23,369 nucleotides of DNA from Algiphilus sp. (GTDB lineage Bacteria > Pseudomonadota > Gammaproteobacteria > Nevskiales > Nevskiaceae). The notes under the pieces were generated by a model. The model was not told the origin of the DNA and made no database searches. It worked only from the letters and a program-made list of their open reading frames with translations. Of the stretch, positions 7,621 to 14,480 are shown piece by piece (position 1 is the stretch's first letter; every line of letters begins with the position of its first letter). A program made the position numbers and the translations under genes. Location of the stretch: assembly GCF_023145115.1 (NCBI RefSeq), contig NZ_JAGLEJ010000035.1:1-23369 (forward strand). The letters run 5' to 3'.

Positions 7621-7938
7621 TCAGGCCATCTTCGACGCGTCGAAGAAGCCCTGCAGACGCTGGCCGAGCATCATGTCGCCCTCGACCTGCAGCTTGCCGG
7701 TCATGAAGGCGGTCATGCCGTTGAGCTCGCCCTTGAACAGCTGGATGAGATCGTCGTCCTCCATGATCAGCGTCACATCCGGGTTGTCGGCCGTGCCCTC
7801 GGTCACCGTGCAGGCGCCATCCTTGATGGTGGCGTAGGCCGGCGTCGAGGTGTTGAACTGCAGCACGCACTCGGTGTCGCCCGCGGCTTCCGGGTTGAAG
7901 GCCTGCGGAAGCTGCTTGAGGAATTCAGCTGCGGACAT
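7621..7938 (-). CDS. SCP2 sterol-carrier-type lipid-binding protein
   Basis: A 105-residue single-domain SCP2 protein. The family holds sterols, fatty acids or acyl-CoAs in a hydrophobic tunnel. Typical features are VLQFNTSTPAYATIKDG, DVTLIMEDDDLIQLFKGELN and the C-terminal GKLQVEGDMMLGQRLQGFF, which matches the usual G-KL-x-x-G-D/N pattern. GGAG lies 6 bases before the ATG. There is no export signal, so it is cytoplasmic. It is the first gene of the leftward unit with the SnoaL-like and GH3 genes, and it is divergent from the DUF1214 operon. It most likely carries or presents a hydrophobic intermediate; the ligand is unknown. Confidence 0.9.
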   Translation of the reverse strand: MSAAEFLKQLPQAFNPEAAGDTECVLQFNTSTPAYATIKDGACTVTEGTADNPDVTLIMEDDDLIQLFKGELNGMTAFMTGKLQVEGDMMLGQRLQGFFDASKMA

Positions 7939-7967
7939 AAGGTCTCCCTAACGAGAATTGATGACTG

Positions 7968-7988
7968 GATGCCAATCTCACTGGCATC
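7968..7988. promoter_or_regulatory. Dyad GATGCCA-N7-TGGCATC, operator or leader hairpin
   Basis: A perfect 7-bp inverted repeat with a 7-base spacer lies about 30 bases upstream of the SCP2 start, in the divergent intergenic region. A further TGCCA follows just to the right (7997-8001). It has the size of a dimeric repressor site; it could equally form a hairpin in the SCP2 leader. No regulator gene is adjacent. Confidence 0.35.
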
Positions 7989-8027
7989 GGGATGGTGCCA
8001 GACTAGCGCCCGCAGCGCGCCGGTAAA

Positions 8028-8044
8028 TAGTCCGTTCGGGCGAT
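8028..8044 (+). promoter_or_regulatory. Shared 17-base motif, copy A (DUF1214 operon)
   Basis: The sequence TAGTCCGTTCGGGCGAT ends 84 bases before the DUF1214 start codon. It matches the copy upstream of DUF1302-B at 14 of 17 positions and the one upstream of DUF1302-A at 12 of 17. All three are in the same orientation relative to their gene and at similar distance. It is probably an activator site or promoter element. Confidence 0.5.
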
Positions 8045-8127
8045 CCGGCCTAATGCATAAAGGTGACGCGGCACCCCGGGCCGCGCACTACCGTGCGGTG
8101 GAGCACGATGACACCGGGGAGACCAGC

Positions 8128-9240
8128 ATGAGCGACGAAGCCACCGCGACGGTCGTGGACGGCACTGCATGGGCACGCTTCTGTGACGACCTCAAGCGCG
8201 CCGGCGACCAGATCCTGCGTGCGGAGACGCCCGGCGGCGGTCTGGACCGGGCCGAGGGCTACCGCTATCTCACCCGTCTGCTGCGCATCGGTCTCGAGAT
8301 GCATCTCGAGTTCGCCGATCCCGCCTTTCCGGGCTTCTTCTCGCCCTCGCACGAGACCGCCAAGATCGGTGCCGACAACCCGGACAATCTCTACGCGATG
8401 GCTCGCATCGACGGGCATCACGATTACATCGTCGAAGGCTATCGCGGCAGTGTCGCCTACCTCTCGTTCGGTGCCCAGAAGGGCGGCTACGAAACGGACG
8501 GACGCATGGAGCAGACCGGCTTCCTCGATGCAGCCGACATGCGGGTCGACCCCGACGGGCGCTTCCGCATCGTGCTGAGTCGCACGCAGCAGGATGGCAA
8601 CTGGGTGCGGCTGGAGGACGCCACCAACGCCCTCATCGTGCGCCAGACCTTCGATGACCGCGGCAGCGAGACCCCGGCGCGGGTGACCATCCGGCGCGCC
8701 GATTCCGGAGCCCGGCCGGAGCCGCTGACACCGGCTCGCCTGCAGCGCAGCCTCGACAACACCGCCCGCTTCGTGGAGGGCACCGCGCGCCTGTTCGCGG
8801 ACTGGGCGGCCGGCTATCAGGGCCACAGCAATGCGCTGCCGCCAGCGGATCAGGCGGTCTGCCAGAGCGTCGGCGGCGACCCCAACATCTTCTACTACCA
8901 CTCGCACTGGCAGCTCGGCCCGGACCAGGCGCTGGTCATCCGCCTGCCGCGCATCCCCCGCTGCCGGTTCTGGAATCTCCAGATCAACAACTACTGGATG
9001 GAATCGCTCGACTACCGCTACCACCGCATCCATCTCAATCAGCACTCGGCGGCAGTCGCCGACAACGGCAGCGTGACCATGGTGCTGGCGCACCGTGATC
9101 CGGGACACCCCAACTGGCTGGAGACCGCCGGCCACGACAACGGCACGATGTGCCTGCGCTGGGTGGGCGCCGACGAGCACGTGCATCCGGAGACCCGCGT
9201 CTGCGAATTCGAGGACCTCGCCACGGAGGCGACGTCGTGA
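8128..9240 (+). CDS. DUF1214-domain protein
   Basis: A 370-residue protein with a C-terminal DUF1214 domain from about residue 250 to 365. Seen there are NIFYYHSHWQLGPDQALVI, the aromatic-rich WNLQINNYWMESLDY, and a conserved VTMVLAHRDPGHPNWLETAGHDNG stretch written here by its parts: HRDPGHPNW and TAGHDNG. The N-terminal half has no named domain. There is no signal peptide, unlike many exported DUF1254/DUF1214 proteins, so it is predicted to be cytoplasmic. GGGGAG precedes the ATG by about 7 bases. It is the first gene of an operon; its stop overlaps the start of the sulfotransferase gene. DUF1214 proteins often neighbour hydroxylase and steroid or hydrocarbon genes, but their activity is not established. 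Confidence 0.85.
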   Translation: MSDEATATVVDGTAWARFCDDLKRAGDQILRAETPGGGLDRAEGYRYLTRLLRIGLEMHLEFADPAFPGFFSPSHETAKIGADNPDNLYAMARIDGHHDYIVEGYRGSVAYLSFGAQKGGYETDGRMEQTGFLDAADMRVDPDGRFRIVLSRTQQDGNWVRLEDATNALIVRQTFDDRGSETPARVTIRRADSGARPEPLTPARLQRSLDNTARFVEGTARLFADWAAGYQGHSNALPPADQAVCQSVGGDPNIFYYHSHWQLGPDQALVIRLPRIPRCRFWNLQINNYWMESLDYRYHRIHLNQHSAAVADNGSVTMVLAHRDPGHPNWLETAGHDNGTMCLRWVGADEHVHPETRVCEFEDLATEATS

Positions 9241-10421
9241 GCGCCACGCCGCTGCAACCCGCACGCCTGCTCGCCGGTGCCATCGACATGGCCGGAGGCC
9301 TGACGGACTTCGGCGACGACAGCTTCCGCCCCGGTCTGGAGCGCCTGTGCGATGCCCTGGGCAGCGAAGCCGCCCTGTCGCCCGCGGGCGTCGAGACCTT
9401 CCGGCAGAAGCTGACCGCGCAGCTCGCCAACCGCCTCTGGCTGGAGGATCACATCCGGCGTCATCCCGAGATCCTCGAGGAGACCATCGCGCCGCCGGTG
9501 TTCATCGTCGGTCTGCCGCGCACCGGCACTACCAAGCTGCACCGGCTGCTGTCGCGCGACCCGCGCTTCTACTGGATGCCCTTCTGGGAATCCCAGATGC
9601 CGGTTCCGCTTCCCGGCGAGGCGCTCGACGACCCGTCGCCGCGGATCGCCCAGGGTGCCGCCATCGTGCAGATGATGACCGAGGCGATGCCGCAGCTGAT
9701 GGCCATCCATCCCATGGCCAACGAAGAGGCCGACGAGGAGTTCATGCTGATGGAGCATTCCTTCCTCGCCGACTTCAATGCCTATGCCCGCGTTCCGGGC
9801 TACATGGCCTGGCTGACGCAGCAGGACGAACAACCCGCCTACACCTTCCTGCGCCGCATGCTCAAGTTCCTGCAGTGGCAGAAGCGGCGGCGCGGTATCA
9901 CCGCCCGGCGCTGGGTTCTGAAGGCTCCGCATCACCTGCACCGCATGGGGCTGCTGCTGGCCGCGTTCCCGGGCGCGCGCATCGTCCAGACGCACCGCGA
10001 CCCGGTCGAGAGCATCCCGTCCATCGCCAGCTTCATCCACACGCTGCACGGCATCTATACCGATCAGCCAGATCCGAAAGCAGTGGGAGCGGAGTGGAGC
10101 GCGCGCATGCGCGGAGGCCTGGAACACACGATGGCGGTGCGCGATGCGGCCGGACAGCGTGGCGACTTCATCGACGTCGCCTTCCGCGACACGGTCACCG
10201 ATCCGATGCGCGTCGTGCGCCACATCTACGACTTCATCGACTGGACGCTCGACGACGGCACGGCCGATGCCATGCGCGCCTGGCTCGAAGCCGACAACGC
10301 CGAGCACGCCAAGACCCGGCACCGCTACACGCCGGAAGGCTTCGGGCTGTCGGCCGACGGCCTGCGCCGCGACTTCGCGCCCTACATCGCACGCCATATC
10401 GAAGGGACGGCCACCGCCTGA
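9237..10421 (+). CDS. Sulfotransferase-family protein
   Basis: A 394-residue protein of the PAPS-dependent sulfotransferase superfamily, of the large bacterial type. The 5'-phosphosulfate-binding loop reads GLPRTGTTK (residues 92-100). The 3'-phosphate-binding part reads THRDPVES (His253, Arg254, Ser259), and LKAPHHL precedes it. Such enzymes move sulfate from PAPS to a hydroxyl or amine, although several bacterial members of this branch are untested. The GTG start at 9237 overlaps the DUF1214 stop by 4 bases (GTGA), with GGAGG 7-8 bases upstream, so the two are translationally coupled. It is cytoplasmic. The acceptor is unknown; a hydroxylated hydrophobic metabolite made by neighbouring enzymes is an inference. 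Confidence 0.87.
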   Translation: MSATPLQPARLLAGAIDMAGGLTDFGDDSFRPGLERLCDALGSEAALSPAGVETFRQKLTAQLANRLWLEDHIRRHPEILEETIAPPVFIVGLPRTGTTKLHRLLSRDPRFYWMPFWESQMPVPLPGEALDDPSPRIAQGAAIVQMMTEAMPQLMAIHPMANEEADEEFMLMEHSFLADFNAYARVPGYMAWLTQQDEQPAYTFLRRMLKFLQWQKRRRGITARRWVLKAPHHLHRMGLLLAAFPGARIVQTHRDPVESIPSIASFIHTLHGIYTDQPDPKAVGAEWSARMRGGLEHTMAVRDAAGQRGDFIDVAFRDTVTDPMRVVRHIYDFIDWTLDDGTADAMRAWLEADNAEHAKTRHRYTPEGFGLSADGLRRDFAPYIARHIEGTATA

Positions 10422-10468
10422 ACCCCGCCTACTGAAGCATCGAGCCGATGCGCGACAAGGAGACCCGC

Positions 10469-11257
10469 ATGCTGCACAACAAGATCATCGCCGTTTCCGG
10501 GATCGGTCCCGGTCTCGGCGTCAAGCTCGCGGTCGAGGCCGCGCGTGCCGGCGCTGCCGGACTGGTCATATCCGCCCGCTCCCCCGACAAGCTGGATGAC
10601 GCCGAGCAGCGGATCCGCGATGTCAATCCGGACTGCGCGATCCTCAAGCAGCCCACCGACATCACCGACGCCGGTGCTTGCCAGGCACTGGTGGACGCCG
10701 CCGTGGCACGTTTCGGGCGCATCGACGGACTGGTCAACAGCGCCTTCGTGCACGGCGCCATGGACCATGCCAGCACGGCCGACATCGACAGCTGGATGGA
10801 GCCCATCGGCACCAACCTCTTCGGCACGCTGCGCCTGACCCAGGCGGTGGCAAGGCAGATGCAGCAGCAGCGCGACGGCGCCATCGTCATGATCAACACC
10901 ATGGCCGTGCGCAAGGTGCCGCCGGTCGGCGAGGCGGGCTATGCAGCGTCCAAGGCAGCCCTTGCCACCTCGGTGAAGTATCTCGCCAAGGAGCTCGGCC
11001 CCGACAACATCCGCGTCAATACCGTCCACATGGGCTGGATGTGGGGTGCGCCGGTGCAGGGCTACGTGCAGTGGCAGGCCCAGCAGTCCGGCATTGCCGA
11101 GGACGACATCAAGGGACAGATCGCCGCCAGCATCCCGCTGGGCATCGTGCCGCCCGACGAGGAATGCGCGCGCGCCGCACTGTTCTTCGTGTCGGACTAT
11201 TCGCGCGTCGTCACCGGCGCGGCGCTGGACGTCAACGGCGGCGAATACATGCCCTGA
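10469..11257 (+). CDS. Short-chain dehydrogenase/reductase with altered active site
   Basis: A 262-residue classical SDR. The nucleotide-binding loop is SGIGPGLG (residues 10-17), the TGxxxGxG variant. The usual NNAG is NSAF (90-93). The YxxxK pair is present (Tyr158, Lys162), but the catalytic Ser expected 13 residues before Tyr is Met145, with Thr144 next to it. The C-terminus DVNGGEYMP is usual for the family. The ATG at 10469 is chosen because AAGGAG lies 7-8 bases upstream; an ATG 21 bases earlier has no such site. It is third in the operon, 47 bases after the sulfotransferase gene. It may oxidise or reduce an alcohol/ketone on the same substrate; the substrate is not known. Confidence 0.88.
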   Translation: MLHNKIIAVSGIGPGLGVKLAVEAARAGAAGLVISARSPDKLDDAEQRIRDVNPDCAILKQPTDITDAGACQALVDAAVARFGRIDGLVNSAFVHGAMDHASTADIDSWMEPIGTNLFGTLRLTQAVARQMQQQRDGAIVMINTMAVRKVPPVGEAGYAASKAALATSVKYLAKELGPDNIRVNTVHMGWMWGAPVQGYVQWQAQQSGIAEDDIKGQIAASIPLGIVPPDEECARAALFFVSDYSRVVTGAALDVNGGEYMP

Positions 11258-11266
11258 CCGGCTTGC

Positions 11267-11295
11267 GGCCCCGGTCGCCGCACGCGACCGGGGCC
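11267..11295. terminator. 12-bp hairpin between convergent SDR and DUF1302-A genes
   Basis: A perfect 12-bp GC-rich stem (11267-11278 with 11284-11295, loop CGCAC) lies 9 bases after the SDR stop and 6 bases before the end of DUF1302-A. It has no T tract on either strand, so it may act as a two-way barrier or a Rho-assisted 3' end. Confidence 0.6.
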
Positions 11296-11301
11296 ACACC
11301 G

Positions 11302-13227
11302 CTAGATCTGGTACTGGATGTTGAAGGTCAGATAGTTGCGGTCCACGAAGGGATTGGCGCGCACCAGGCTCCCTTCCCCGCCGATGCGGTCGGTCGGGTC
11401 GCCGAAGAACATGTTGTAGGACACCGAGAACTGCAGGTTCTGGAGATACTGCAGCCCCGCACCCACGCTCAGCCGGCGGTCGCCCTCGCCGAAGAGCGCG
11501 CCGAAGGAACCCGCCTGGGCCGGGTTGCCGTAGGTCAGCTCGGCATAGGACAGGGTGCCGGACAGGTCCCAGCCCGAGAACACGTTGCGCTTGCGCGGCA
11601 GCACGAGCAGCTGGAAGCCGGCCGACTGCTCGTCGAAGAAGATCTCGTCGCCGTCGCCCTGCGGGATGATGCCGGGCTGCGGATCGGTGAGCGGCTCGAC
11701 GTCGAGCACGCGGATGTACTGCGCCTCGCCGACGATGCTCATCTCGTCGAAGTAGAAGGGTGGATTGAAGGTGGAGATGGCCGATACCAGTGCCTGCGCG
11801 GTTTCGCCGCGCTGCCCGACCGGCGTCGGCACGCCCGACGCCCGCGTCTTCACCGAGATGTTGATGTCGTTGCGGTAGTTGAGCTCGCCGGCCACGCTGA
11901 GCCCGAAGAGCGTGGTCGAGAAGGTGCCGCTGATCAGCTCGATGTCGTCGAAGTAGCGCACGTTGTAGCTGACCGGCACGCGCTGGTTGATGAGGCCGGT
12001 GGTCAGCTCGATGCCGGCGATCGATCCGAGCGGTGCGAAACCGGTGTTCAACTGCACCGACGGGTTGGGGCTGTGATAGCGCACGTAGTGCAGCGCCACC
12101 GAGGTGGATGGCGTCAGGCGATAGTCGACACCGAGACCCCACTGGCCACTGTCGCCGGGGCGGATATCCGCCTCGCGGAAGGTGAGGATGTTGCGCGGCG
12201 CGTTGAGCAGCACCTCGCCCAGCCCGCCCAGATTGCAGACCTGGCTGAGATCGGCGAGCCCGCCCAGCAGATTGCCGACGACATCGCTGAACTGCCCCAC
12301 GTCCAGCAGACCCGGGCATCCATCCAGGTAGGCCGGATTGATCGAGCCGTAGGTGAACTCGGCGCCCGGCCCGACCGAATCCGACGGCGAGAAGTAGCTT
12401 CCCACCGGGAAGACCTCGTTCTCCTCGAACTTGAACTTGTAGTACCCCTTGAAGGTCCAGTCGAGCCCGAGGCCCACGCGCACCGCGACCTGCGGTGTCG
12501 GCAGCAGGATGTCCTTGATTTCTGCACCGGGCACGAAGCCCTTGCTGGCGTCGGCCGGCGCCTGGTCGCGCGCCATGCCGCCGAAGAATAGCGCCTCGCC
12601 CCAGGTCACCAGCTGCTGACCGACGCGGACGTTGACGTAGGAGAAGTCGCCGAACGGAAAGTCGGCGATGCCATAGCCTTCCAGCAGCCGCACGCGGCGA
12701 CCGTTACGATCCTCCATCTCCTCCGAGAAGGCGTCGGTATTGCCCCTGTCCCCGCCCTCGCCATCGGGCCCGAAGCGGTTGAGGAACTCCGCCCCGGCAT
12801 TGTCGTTCTCGCGCATGTAGACGTTGTCGTAGAACGCCGAGCCGCTGAGCACGAAGGCGAGATTGTCGCGCTCGATCTCCATGTCGAAGAGCGCGCTCAC
12901 CCGGTTGTGGATCAGGCTGTACTTGTCGAAGTTGCGGTTGCCGTCATCGAAGTTGGCGCGGTCGGGCAGCCCCGTGCGCTCGAAGCCGACGACCTGGCCC
13001 TGCGGCTCCGGCAGCACCGCGAGCTGCAGCGGGTCGAGCTGTCCATCGGTGAGCTCGGGATGCTGGTCCTGCATGCGCATTGCCAGCGAGTAGTCGAGCG
13101 TCAGGTTATAGCTGCCCTCGATGCCGAAGGGCAGATCGAGCTTGGCGGCACCGGCCGGCAACGCGACCAGGAGCGCGCTCGTCACTGCCCAGCAGGCACG
13201 TACGAGCTCGACGGGTTTCACGTCCAT
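11302..13227 (-). CDS. DUF1302-family outer-membrane protein, paralogue A
   Basis: A 641-residue exported protein. A signal peptide ends at PAGAA before KLDLPFG. The rest is rich in alternating polar/hydrophobic and aromatic strands and ends in YLTFNIQYQI, the usual terminal beta strand of outer-membrane barrels. DUF1302 proteins are commonly found beside hydrocarbon, steroid or lipid degradation genes and may be channels for hydrophobic substrates; this is not proven. The protein is closely similar over its length to paralogue B (for example the shared FVLSGSAFYDNVYMR and VRVGQQLVTWGEALFFGG). Two cysteines, Cys304 and Cys331, bound a loop longer than in B. GGAGGAG precedes the ATG. It is a single-gene unit preceded by motif copy C. 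Confidence 0.92.
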   Translation of the reverse strand: MDVKPVELVRACWAVTSALLVALPAGAAKLDLPFGIEGSYNLTLDYSLAMRMQDQHPELTDGQLDPLQLAVLPEPQGQVVGFERTGLPDRANFDDGNRNFDKYSLIHNRVSALFDMEIERDNLAFVLSGSAFYDNVYMRENDNAGAEFLNRFGPDGEGGDRGNTDAFSEEMEDRNGRRVRLLEGYGIADFPFGDFSYVNVRVGQQLVTWGEALFFGGMARDQAPADASKGFVPGAEIKDILLPTPQVAVRVGLGLDWTFKGYYKFKFEENEVFPVGSYFSPSDSVGPGAEFTYGSINPAYLDGCPGLLDVGQFSDVVGNLLGGLADLSQVCNLGGLGEVLLNAPRNILTFREADIRPGDSGQWGLGVDYRLTPSTSVALHYVRYHSPNPSVQLNTGFAPLGSIAGIELTTGLINQRVPVSYNVRYFDDIELISGTFSTTLFGLSVAGELNYRNDINISVKTRASGVPTPVGQRGETAQALVSAISTFNPPFYFDEMSIVGEAQYIRVLDVEPLTDPQPGIIPQGDGDEIFFDEQSAGFQLLVLPRKRNVFSGWDLSGTLSYAELTYGNPAQAGSFGALFGEGDRRLSVGAGLQYLQNLQFSVSYNMFFGDPTDRIGGEGSLVRANPFVDRNYLTFNIQYQI

Positions 13228-13314
13228 GTGTGCTGTCTCCTCCGTGGATTGCGGCGGGCCGTGTCCCCATCCCGCCCTGCGGCGACCACCCTGAAGATGG
13301 CTCCGGCCGCTATC

Positions 13315-13331
13315 CTCCCTTGAAGGGACTA
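13315..13331 (-). promoter_or_regulatory. Shared 17-base motif, copy C (DUF1302-A)
   Basis: The reverse strand reads TAGTCCCTTCAAGGGAG, 88 bases before the DUF1302-A start codon. It matches copy A at 12 of 17 and copy B at 10 of 17 positions. The TAGTC end lies within a perfect GACTAGTC palindrome (13327-13334). It is the weakest copy; orientation and distance support it. Confidence 0.35.
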
Positions 13332-13447
13332 GTCATGAAACATGAGTAGGTTCTCGACCGGCGGGTGTGCTTCCGTGCGCACGGCACAGCGCCCGGGTCG
13401 CACTGCGCGTACCCGGTGTCGTCGATGCGTGACGCGGTCCGGAGCGC

Positions 13448-14443
13448 CTAGGCGTTGCTGCCGCGCGGATCGTCCGGGTGCCAGATGCTGCCCACGTCCG
13501 GATCGAGCACGCCCAGCAACTGATTGAGCAGTGACTTGAGGACGGTGTCCTCGTCCGGGCCCAGCCCGGCCAGCACCTGCGACTCCACCGCCTTGGCAGC
13601 GGAGATGAGTTCGAGCGCGATCTCGCGCCCGCGATCACTCAGGCGATAGCAGGTCGCCCCGTCCGCCAGGGTCTCGCGCGTCAGCAGCTCGCGCGCGATC
13701 AGGCTGTCGACGGTGCGATCGCTGGTCTCGTCGAGGACGCCCGCGGTGAGCTTCCCGAGATCGGCGCTGCTCATGGTCGGCTTGAGGGTCATCGCCGAGA
13801 GCACGTAGAACTCCTCGTCGCTCAGTCCGGCCTTCTCCAGATACGGCCGGATGCGCGAGAAGAAACGGAAGTGGCTGCGCCCCAGGAGATAACCCAGGAA
13901 GTCCTCACCGAAGCTGCCCGCCAGATACGGCTCGCCGGGCTTGGTGCTGACGCGCTGGGTGGCGTGCGCGTAGCGACCGCCGTGGAACACCAGCGGCGGG
14001 TTGTTCGAATGATCGAAGTCCGCGACCTCGCCAATGAAGATCAGGTGATCGCCACCCTGGTAGCGCGAGGCGGTGCGGCACTGGAAGCGGGCGCTGCATC
14101 CCGGCAGCAGCGGGATGTCGCCGAGCCCCCGTTCCAGATCGAGGTCGGAGAACTTGTCCTCGCCGCGCTTCGCGAAGCGCGTCGACAGCGCCTCCTGATC
14201 GGTCGCCAGGATGTGCACCGCCCAGTACTCGGCATCGCGGAAGGCCGGCAGGCTGCGCGCCTCGTTGGCGAGGCTCCACAGCACCAGCGGCGGATTCAGC
14301 GAAACCGAGTTGAAGCTGTTCACCGTCAGCCCGACCGGCTCGCCATCCCCGTCACGCGTGGTGATGATGGTGACGCCGGTGGCGAAGCTGCCGAGCGCGC
14401 GGCGGAAATCGCCGGGATCGAATGCGGGGGCTTGTGCGGTCAT
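13448..14443 (-). CDS. Flavin reductase fused to a MarR-like domain
   Basis: A 331-residue two-domain protein. Residues 1 to about 165 form a flavin-reductase-like domain (FRRALGSFATGVTIIT, VGLTVNSFNSVSLNPPLVLW, GGDHLIFIGEV), which uses NAD(P)H to make free reduced FMN/FAD for a partner monooxygenase. Residues about 185-320 form a MarR-type winged-helix domain (LSDEEFYVLSAM, DRTVDSLIARELLTRE, YRLSDRGREIA). This matches the known architecture of the reductase of p-hydroxyphenylacetate hydroxylase, in which the MarR-like part restrains the reductase until substrate binds. No oxygenase partner lies in the window. It follows DUF1302-B by 37 bases, so the two are probably co-transcribed. No good ribosome site is seen before the ATG, which suggests coupling or a weak start. 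Confidence 0.9.
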   Translation of the reverse strand: MTAQAPAFDPGDFRRALGSFATGVTIITTRDGDGEPVGLTVNSFNSVSLNPPLVLWSLANEARSLPAFRDAEYWAVHILATDQEALSTRFAKRGEDKFSDLDLERGLGDIPLLPGCSARFQCRTASRYQGGDHLIFIGEVADFDHSNNPPLVFHGGRYAHATQRVSTKPGEPYLAGSFGEDFLGYLLGRSHFRFFSRIRPYLEKAGLSDEEFYVLSAMTLKPTMSSADLGKLTAGVLDETSDRTVDSLIARELLTRETLADGATCYRLSDRGREIALELISAAKAVESQVLAGLGPDEDTVLKSLLNQLLGVLDPDVGSIWHPDDPRGSNA

Positions 14444-14480
14444 CGGACGGGCCCGTGTGCCGGTTGGAGTGCGTGTCTCC

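Noticed and set aside
7939..8127. Sigma-54 promoter (GG-N10-GC) in the SCP2/DUF1214 divergent region
   Set aside because: TGGCA elements are present but are arranged as an inverted repeat, and no properly spaced TTGCA partner was found.
13373..13384. Palindrome CCGTGCGCACGG downstream of the flavin reductase gene
   Set aside because: It has no loop or T tract, and such palindromes are frequent by chance in GC-rich DNA. It is not convincing as a terminator or operator.
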